This document shows, in pieces, positions 56,955 to 64,000 of a stretch of DNA of 64,000 nucleotides. A program made the translations under genes and the position numbers. Source of the stretch: Calcarisporiella thermophila CBS 279.70 (Eukaryota > Calcarisporiellomycota); NCBI RefSeq assembly GCF_041956535.1, contig NW_027192213.1, positions 432,900 through 496,899 of the forward strand, written 5' to 3'. The notes below the pieces were generated by a model. It was not told the DNA's origin and made no database searches. It saw only the letters and a program-made list of their open reading frames with translations. Position 1 is the first letter of the stretch. Every line of letters starts with the position of its first letter.

Positions 56955-57815
56955 TCCCACTATCAAATTTCTATGTATCCTTTTAGAAAAAGTATTATAC
57001 TAGTTCAAGTATCTAACTGCAAAACTATAATTCAAACGTATGAAATGTAAACAACTGCGCCATTCAAACACAGTCATTTGTGACTACTGATTATCTGGGA
57101 TCATTTTATGAAAGAATTTCATGCCACTATCGAGGAATGTAAAAACGATACTAGTTAATTATTTATGAAATATCAACCGCGATAGATATCGAAGAAAAAT
57201 ACATAGAAACCACTAAAAGTGCATATAGTTAATTTTATTCTCATATATTGAATTTTCCGTATATATTATAGCCATGGCTGCTATATATCTACATCCTGGG
57301 AACTAGAGTAGTATTATTTTGTAAACCACTTCCCCTCTCCCCCAAAATTATTGATATACTAATCTTAAAAAGGACTGAAAGCTATGTCAATACAAGCTCC
57401 AGGAAAATGTCAAGTAAAATAAGCTTTATAGCTGGTAAAAATATCTAAAAAACAATCCTCCGTACGGTAGAGCCTTAAGCATTATAACTAAAAAAGATAG
57501 TCAATCAATTATGCATACATACACAACGCACAGAGGTTAGCGAAAAAAATAACGACAAGAATTTATGCAAGGAGGAACTTATAAGAGAAGCTAAAAAACA
57601 AGATGCTAAAAAACGATAAGGGTTGTATGACGAAAGGGTTACATAAAATATAAGAAAATAATAATAGATGAATGACAACACATAAAATAGAGGAGAAATT
57701 AACATTTAGCCAAAATTTGAAGTATGATAGATATTGTGGATTACGATACACGTGAATATACGGATACACGTAAATACAAGGGAAAAAAGCCAAAGCCTCC
57801 AAGCAGATTATTCTC
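56955..57815. other. AT-rich spacer, no supported gene
   Basis: Divergent side of the WDR75-like gene and 3' flank of the RhoGEF. ORFs here are AT-driven and have no domain. Confidence 0.5.
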
Positions 57816-60800
57816 TCAGTTCTCGGGTCCAGAGGATATTGTCGCTTTGCCATTTGATACTACCGCAACTGCTGTATCTGCTACTCCAACTTCCATTCCT
57901 CCCTTCTCCGACAAAGTTAATGAGAAGAGAATCTGCCACTCTCCAATTGGATCATCCATTACTGCGTGTATACAGCCCTGACGCGTGGCCTCCGGGTTCA
58001 GACATCGGATGTTTGATCCCTGAATAACCTGTTCTCGTATCCCCGTGTTAACGTTCCATACCTCAATAAATGAAGTCTCGAACGCAAGCACGTAAGGATA
58101 ATGGTACACAAATGCTGTTGGGATACCCTCCCAGAAGATAATCCAGTTATGACGCACATGCCGACCATTTTTATCCACATAAAAGGCGAACTCGTCATAG
58201 CACAGAAGGAACTCGCCATTTCGTACTCGATATAATGCAATGGGTCGCACATTTTCTCGTTTGTGGACAAAAGCAAGCGACTCATTGTCCGGGTCAAGCA
58301 GCTCCTGCGTAGATAGGGTTTCTAGATCTACGACCTCGAAGCCCTTAGTACAACCAACGCAAAGTTTCGACTTTAGAAAGTGGATTGAGGTGGATTCCGT
58401 GGGGATATAAAATTCTTTATAAAAACGTAAAGATTCGTGCCCGCTTCGCAATAAGCGCCCTATGCTAGATTTGTTCTTCTTGCTGGCGGGTTGGTATTGG
58501 GGTTCTAGGGCCTTGATTGTTGTCGAGAGCGAATTTGACTTAACAACGCAGATAAGGTTGCGATTAAGGCATGTGCCGTACTTGAAGAAAGAGACATGAG
58601 AACTAATGCGGCGTCCTCGTCGATTTGCTGGATTAGTGTCGAAAGCATCAAGGACTTCAATCGGATAGGTATAGAGTTGTTTATCTGTAAAAAATATCGA
58701 GAGCTTTAGCATCCTATTTTGATACTATGATAAATAGGGCTAGGAAAATTGAAGAATTACCTGCAAGCACCATTATGATTCGAGTTTCCTCTAAAATCTC
58801 AATTTGTGAGACCTTTTCTAAGGTCAATACATGTTGGAAGGATTTCATATCTCCAGTCACCCCTACACTCAATCCTAGATCTGTTCCCAGCACGAGTTTC
58901 ATACCGTTTTCTAGGAGAAAAAATAGAATAGGTTATTATCGTTAAAAAAGCAAACGGATAAAAAAACATACCACACGTTGCTGAACAATTAATTTTGTTA
59001 TGACTTGGGAAATAGCGCTCCGATAGAATCTTTACTTCAAATATTCGTGTATTTTCAAATATAATCTGGCGCTGACGTTCAATCTTTTCGACCCATTTGC
59101 AACGCGCGGAATGGGTGGAAGCGTAAAGGGTAAGAGGGGGACCAAATTTGCTGCCGAGCGATACAAAGGTAATGGGATATCCAGCTTTGGTTTCAGATTT
59201 TTGCGCAGGTGATGCAGCAACTGGAGTAAGGCGACCATAGGAAGGAAGAATGGAGCTGGGGCGGCGCGAGTTTTGCTGATCTGGTAATATTACCTGCAGT
59301 AGTTCAAGAGGTATTGGCTGTACCGGAATTGGAATAGAAAAATTAGTGTGAATCAGATTGCAAGGGGGGACACCATTTACTCACCGCCTTATAGACTTTA
59401 TATTGCTCGTACTTCTGAACATGCTTAATTTTGGTGAAGAGTAGTACATGATCAAAGAGGAACACTTGCAAATCCGAAGACTGATCAGTATTAGAGCTCT
59501 TTTTGTTCAGTGGACCTTTAAATATGATTTCACGATTCGGATCGTGCAGCTGAAGATCCTGGAAATGATAAACAGATGTGACAAAAATTAGCGGCTCAGT
59601 AAAGAGAGAGGCTAACAAATCAATAGTTCACCTGATAATCAGTTCCGGGCTTGAAAATGATCTGCTCTTGCAATTGATCCAAGGTTAACCGATTTTCTAC
59701 TCTCCCAGTTTCAACATTGACTCTCTTTAAAAACTCTCTAATGATATTCATAGCCTTGGGAATATTCGTGCGATCCGGGTGACCTTCAGGCGTGTGCTTC
59801 AAAATTTGATCCAATAACAAATTATACCGTGCCAGTCGAGTGGTTGGCTTTGTCAGATAGCCATTCAACTCAAGCTTCCGCGACTCAGGAAGCCTTTCAA
59901 CCTCTTGGACGAAAAAGGCAAACTGCGGATTTCCATTTTTTTCTCTTTCAAACACGAATTTACCAATGACCTGATGTGCTCCATAGCGAACAAAGGGCTC
60001 AAAATTTACAACGTGGTCGAGAAGAATATCTCCTATTTGATCGACAATAGCATATGCATTCTGTCGTTTCTGCATTGCATCGCACATCCGAGAATTAATT
60101 GCGTGTACCTCGAGGATATTGAAGAAGACTTCGCGAATAAACAGCTCGCGACGCTCTTCCGGAACCACGGCGCTTACTCGGAGCGGTTTAATCCAAAACT
60201 AGGCAGGATTTAGAATATTTCGTAATGATATTTAACTATATATATTTATATACTGCATAAAGCAAGTGCTTACCTCACGTACATATTCCAGGTCAGATAC
60301 AAAATCTTTCTCGGTATAAATCAGTTCGAAAATATTCTCTTGTCGCTTACGCTCTTCGGATGACACTGAATCTGCAATTTCTCTGGGGACGGAATGAATC
60401 CAAAGACGCTGGTCCTAAAAAGAGAATACACTCTTGAATATAAACAGATATCTGGACTAGGGTGGTGGGATTAAATTTACCTGAGTCGAATCGTTATTAG
60501 ATCCACGACTAGCAGACCGAATTAAATTCCCATCTATGTTTTGATTAAGCCGAGCCTGCTATGATACACAACATTAGAAAAAAAAAAAGATGAAATGGTG
60601 TCCTGAACTAATTAAAATATCTACCTGTTCCAACCTCCGTGGACATACAATACTATAGCACAATTTGTCTCGCGAGCAGGTGGGTGAATAACAATCAGTT
60701 AGTAATGTGAACACTCCGTTAGGTAAATCACCTTCTTCCTCCTCTTCTCTTTCTTCCTCTACTTGAGAGAGCAGTTCTCTTTCGGGCACAGTTAAAGTAG

Positions 60801-62097
60801 GGGCCCGATCTTTAAATTTGTAAAGCTCATTAACACTATCACGCAGGCGATGGTCATAAGTAACATCATGAAAAAATTTTTGAGAGTCTAGTGCACGGCC
60901 AACTAGTAATGCAAGATTACGGTCGGTCGTACGAATAATATAGGCAAGAAGATCCTTAACAATATAAATGGATATTAGTATTAGACTCTTCAAACATATA
61001 AATATAAATATAGACATATACCACTGCTTCTCGTCCATCAAAACAGTCCTTATATTCTAGAGAATTTTTGAGTCTTGTATTGAGAGAAATTCTCTGCCGA
61101 AATGCCGTTGCTACGCGTGAGAGCAGAGCAGGATAGACCACAGGAGCACGTAAGCGGGAAATTGTTAATGTGCGATCATTCATCTCGTAGGAGGTCGAAG
61201 ATAGTGAATGTGTACGCTCTCCATAAACACGTCCAGATCGATTCATACTATTTAATGTTTCAAAAGAGGCTCGAGAAGAAATCGTAGTTCCTTGAGTAGA
61301 GAGTGTGCTTGCTGGAATTACAAATAATAGAGTGAAGAATGAGAAATGAAAGTTTAATATTAGTATACAGGCATTGGTTTTAGGATTTATGAGATCTGTA
61401 CCTCGATCATAAGACAAAAATTGAGCTCGTCCGGGAGGAGAGCGTTCACGAAATACGCCCTGTGAATGAGGCGCTTTTAGCGGAGGGGTATGGTAAACCC
61501 CATCAAAATCGCTGAATTGACCAGTTCTGTAAGTTTGCGTGGAGGATTGACTACTATTTGAAGGAACTATTCCACGAAAAAGGAGTATAAAAATATGAGT
61601 TAAAAGGTCAATATTAGCTATAGAATTCAGCGTTAAAAATCTCTACTTCTTTTATGTGTGCGTGTAGGTACGTTGCGATTAGATGCTAAAACATGTTCTC
61701 GCGTTATGATTGGCGGTGCGCGATATGCCTGTCTTTCTATCGACTGTCGAACATTTTCAGTGTTTGGATGCGAATTATTAGAACTGTATGAGGACTGGCC
61801 AAAGCTTGATTGAATGTTCTGCGAAGGTATTTGGTTACTTGCCACCACGGACGAAAAATGCGAATTAGCTATTTAAACAAATGTAAAAAATTGACTATAT
61901 GAATTCAAAAATTTATGACTATTTTATGGGAAATAGGACATACATTGGCTTGTCCAGTATTGGGAGCGGTTTGGCAGCTGTGATGTAAATTGGGAGTGAT
62001 GCATTAATTGGGACTGTGATACCGATGAATCCATCATTCGGTCTCTATGCGCACCGATGTATGGGGATTCACGAGAATCTCTCGTAATGTCCTCCAT
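57816..62097 (-). CDS. Rho1 guanine nucleotide exchange factor, Rom1/Rom2-like (DEP-DH-PH-CNH)
   Basis: More than ten exons. The first are 62097-61944, 61868-61647 and 61566-61402, with matching phases; the stop is at 57816. The S/Q-rich N-terminus is followed by a DEP domain (YPALLSRVATAFRQRISLNT, KDCFDGREAVDLLAYIIRTT). The RhoGEF/DH domain begins RQENIFELIYTEKDFVSDLE and includes YLTKPTTRLARYNLLLDQIL. The PH domain has IIFKGPLNKK, VFLFDHVLLFTKI and TLYASTHSARCKWVEKIE. The citron-homology (CNH) region carries LGLSVG, LEEKRIIMVLADKQLY-type strands. This exact order is that of Rom1/Rom2, which load Rho1 with GTP at the plasma membrane for cell-wall integrity signalling and glucan synthesis. 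Confidence 0.92.
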
Positions 62098-62369
62098 ATC
62101 GATTAGTACAATCTTTATTACTCCCTTGGTAACTTCTCTAAACCGCTATTATCCCTGAGGTAGCTGAAGACAAACACAATATCTATCTCCTCATTGTGTT
62201 CACACATTTATCTTAAAATTAGTTTTTCGAAACGTAATGAGGCGCAGCTTTGAAATATTTTCCAATGCCAAAAAAAGGTACACAAGCAAAGCAAAGTTTG
62301 AAAAACATTGAAAAAATATCACACAATGTATAGGATTAATATTGCAGAGTAGAGTGGAATAAGAAGTTA

Positions 62370-64000
62370 TTAGGAATGCGGCGATAGCCATTGATGTCTA
62401 CGTTTACGCCACGACTCCATTTGATTTTTCGGTAGGCTATACAAAGGGTTGTAAGGAGAGGGTATAGCTGTGCGCTTTCGGAAAAACATGTCCTCTCCTC
62501 CATCAAATATAATACGGTAGGTGGATTCAGAAAAGGAAATGTTCATCCCGTCTCGCCAAATCAGTCTCTTTAATTCTTCGCTTCTTAGGTTCTTATTGAC
62601 TTTAGCGCTTCTTTCATCCACTCTTCTTTTCTTACTTCGATCGAGAGTAACATTTTCTATATATTGATTAATCATGCTATCGTTTAGTTCAAGTTCACCC
62701 AAGGATGCTGGAGGTGATGACCCGGAAGATTTTGCATAGCTAGATCCCAGAATGTTTCGTATTAAAAATGGTGGCTTAATGCCTGCTAGTGCCGGCTCGG
62801 TCGTTTCGCACACCGCGTAATTTTCTAGATAGCGTGCAAATTCCTCCCTCGAAGACAATGGACTATCAGCTCTCCCTAGGAGCTGTATGGATAGGATAAA
62901 GGGTTGAGACTACAGTAAATGCAAATAATTAATATACGTCATAAAGAAAAGCATATATCCAAATTAATGTTCGCATACTGATTTTATCATATATGTGTTT
63001 TCATTCATTAATATTGCTTGTACTTCAAAACGATACGCAGTCAGTTTTTGACTATCAAACCTCGCTAGTTTACGATTGTAGTGAAATAGACGCTCTAGAT
63101 CATACATTTTTGAGTTGCTAACGACAGCTTGAAACTAATGGGCAATTAATTACATTGACTTACAATTGTAATTCATAAAGTATATGTTTACCTGCTTCCA
63201 TAAAGTCCTTATCAATTTCTCCATCGTGAATACGATGTAGCCCTGGATTCCAAACATTCCACGAATGTATTCTTCAAACCGCAATTGATCAATCTTACTA
63301 GCAAGTAGCATCTGGAGCACCCGAAGAAATTGCTCATAATAGTAATCTGATGAAGGGCTCGCAGGTGCTTCTAAAATAATGTAATAGATGGGATGAGATA
63401 AAGAAAACAAAAAAGATATCACAGTTGAACTTAGGTTAGATTTTACCAGGGAATAAATCACGATCCAACGCCGACAAATCTACACGCTCCTCTGACGGTC
63501 GAGTTGCAATTTCCGTTGAATATCTTTTAATAAGTAATAATCGCGAATAGACTATCTCTAAAAGTCGCAAAAAGCAATAAAATACATCTCCGGAAAAGAA
63601 ATATATTGTTCCTTGTCGCGCAGGTTGTCCTCTTTTTGAGCCGTTATTTTGACAATTGTCTTCACATTGCAGCAATTGAGATAAAAATTCCCTCAAAAAT
63701 CTTTCGTATTTGTCTTTATCTTCTGGTGTGATTCCCGGCTCTTCCCATCCACTCGCCAATAACTTAATTACTCTGGTATAAACTTCGTACTCCTCAAATT
63801 TAACCCATACATGCACACCATCGTGTCCATGTGCTTGCGCTTCCTGTCGCCTTGCTTCAATCTCTGTAATAAGAGAACGTGGATTTAACATACGCTTTTC
63901 TTCATTTTTGAACGTCGTGGATTTATGGTCTAGAGCTTTGAGATAATTTTTTGCGAATGCGTTACGCCAATTAATAAGATTGGATTCCTACAAAACATGA
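62370..64000 (-). CDS. SIN3: SIN3 transcriptional co-repressor, C-terminal part (runs off window)
   Basis: Four exons visible in frame: 63989-63447, 63370-63192, 63134-62979 and 62909-62370. The acceptor at about 63990 shows that the gene continues past the right edge. Conserved Sin3 C-terminal features: NWRNAFAKNYLKALDHKSTT, HVWVKFEEYEVYTRVIKL, IYFFSGDVFYCFLRLLEIVY with SRLLLIKRYSTEIA, then YYEQFLRVLQMLLASKIDQL and RFEEYIRGMFGIQGYIVFTM with EKLIRTLWKQ. The PAH domains and histone-deacetylase-interaction domain would lie outside the window. Sin3 scaffolds the Rpd3/HDAC1 deacetylase complex. It ends with a basic tail (WRKRRHQWLSPHS). Confidence 0.92.

Overview
The window is nuclear DNA from a fungus. 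It carries many short spliceosomal introns (mostly about 50-100 nt, GT...AG). The gene set is typically fungal: a Vac7-like vacuolar protein, HMG-CoA reductase with a sterol-sensing domain, Mediator MED12, SIN3, a Rom-type Rho1 exchange factor, a DHA2 drug transporter and a MOT1 molybdate transporter. The lineage inside the fungi cannot be fixed from the sequence. An L1-like LINE with a zf-RVT tail and an ARID-containing KDM5-type demethylase are compatible with an early-diverging ('zygomycete'-grade) fungus, but that is inference. Intron/exon joins given below were traced by eye; for most genes the exon lengths add up to an intact frame.

Layout. 1-3.8 kb: the probable 3' tail of one retroelement, then a 5'-truncated, frame-disrupted LINE, then tRNA-Glu(CTC). 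Three copies of the same short target sequence flank these. 4.7-14 kb: AT-rich and gene-dense, with Vac7-like (-), Trm7 2'-O-methyltransferase (+), an Fmp32/MCUR1-like mitochondrial coiled-coil protein (-), a METTL6-type tRNA m3C methyltransferase (-), CKS1 (+) and an F-box/propeller protein (-). 15.2-20.2 kb: HMG-CoA reductase (+) and ribosomal protein eS19 (+). 20.4-27.4 kb: MED12 (-). 27.4-33.8 kb: a decayed unknown reading frame, a bZIP factor (+), a DHA2 transporter (-) and a 1.7 kb stretch without a recognisable gene. 33.8-41.1 kb, more GC-rich: an apparently intronless amino-acid permease (-), ethanolamine/cholinephosphotransferase (+), an orphan low-complexity ORF (-) and a large multi-exon protein of unknown function (-). 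41.5-43.6 kb: an acyl-CoA synthetase-like gene (-) with an altered P-loop and no C-terminal subdomain. 44.9-52.4 kb: JmjN/ARID/PHD/JmjC demethylase (+), mitochondrial BolA (+), a small membrane protein (-), MOT1 (+) and a bHLH factor (-). 53.8-64 kb: WDR75/Nan1-like U3 processome subunit (-), Rom-like RhoGEF (-) and the C-terminal part of SIN3 (-), which runs off the right edge.

The genes do not form a functional cluster. They are ordinary housekeeping and regulatory genes in tight divergent and convergent pairs. Recurrent themes are tRNA modification (Trm7, METTL6-like), transcription and chromatin (MED12, SIN3, KDM5-like, bZIP, bHLH), ribosome production (eS19, WDR75-like) and membrane lipid/sterol metabolism (HMGR, EPT1/CPT1, ACSL-like, Vac7-like). 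The most unusual signals are the LINE insertion a few bases from the tRNA gene with a reiterated target motif, the degenerate acyl-CoA synthetase, the decayed ORF near 27.5-28.0 kb, and the unrecognised multi-exon gene at 38.8-41.1 kb.
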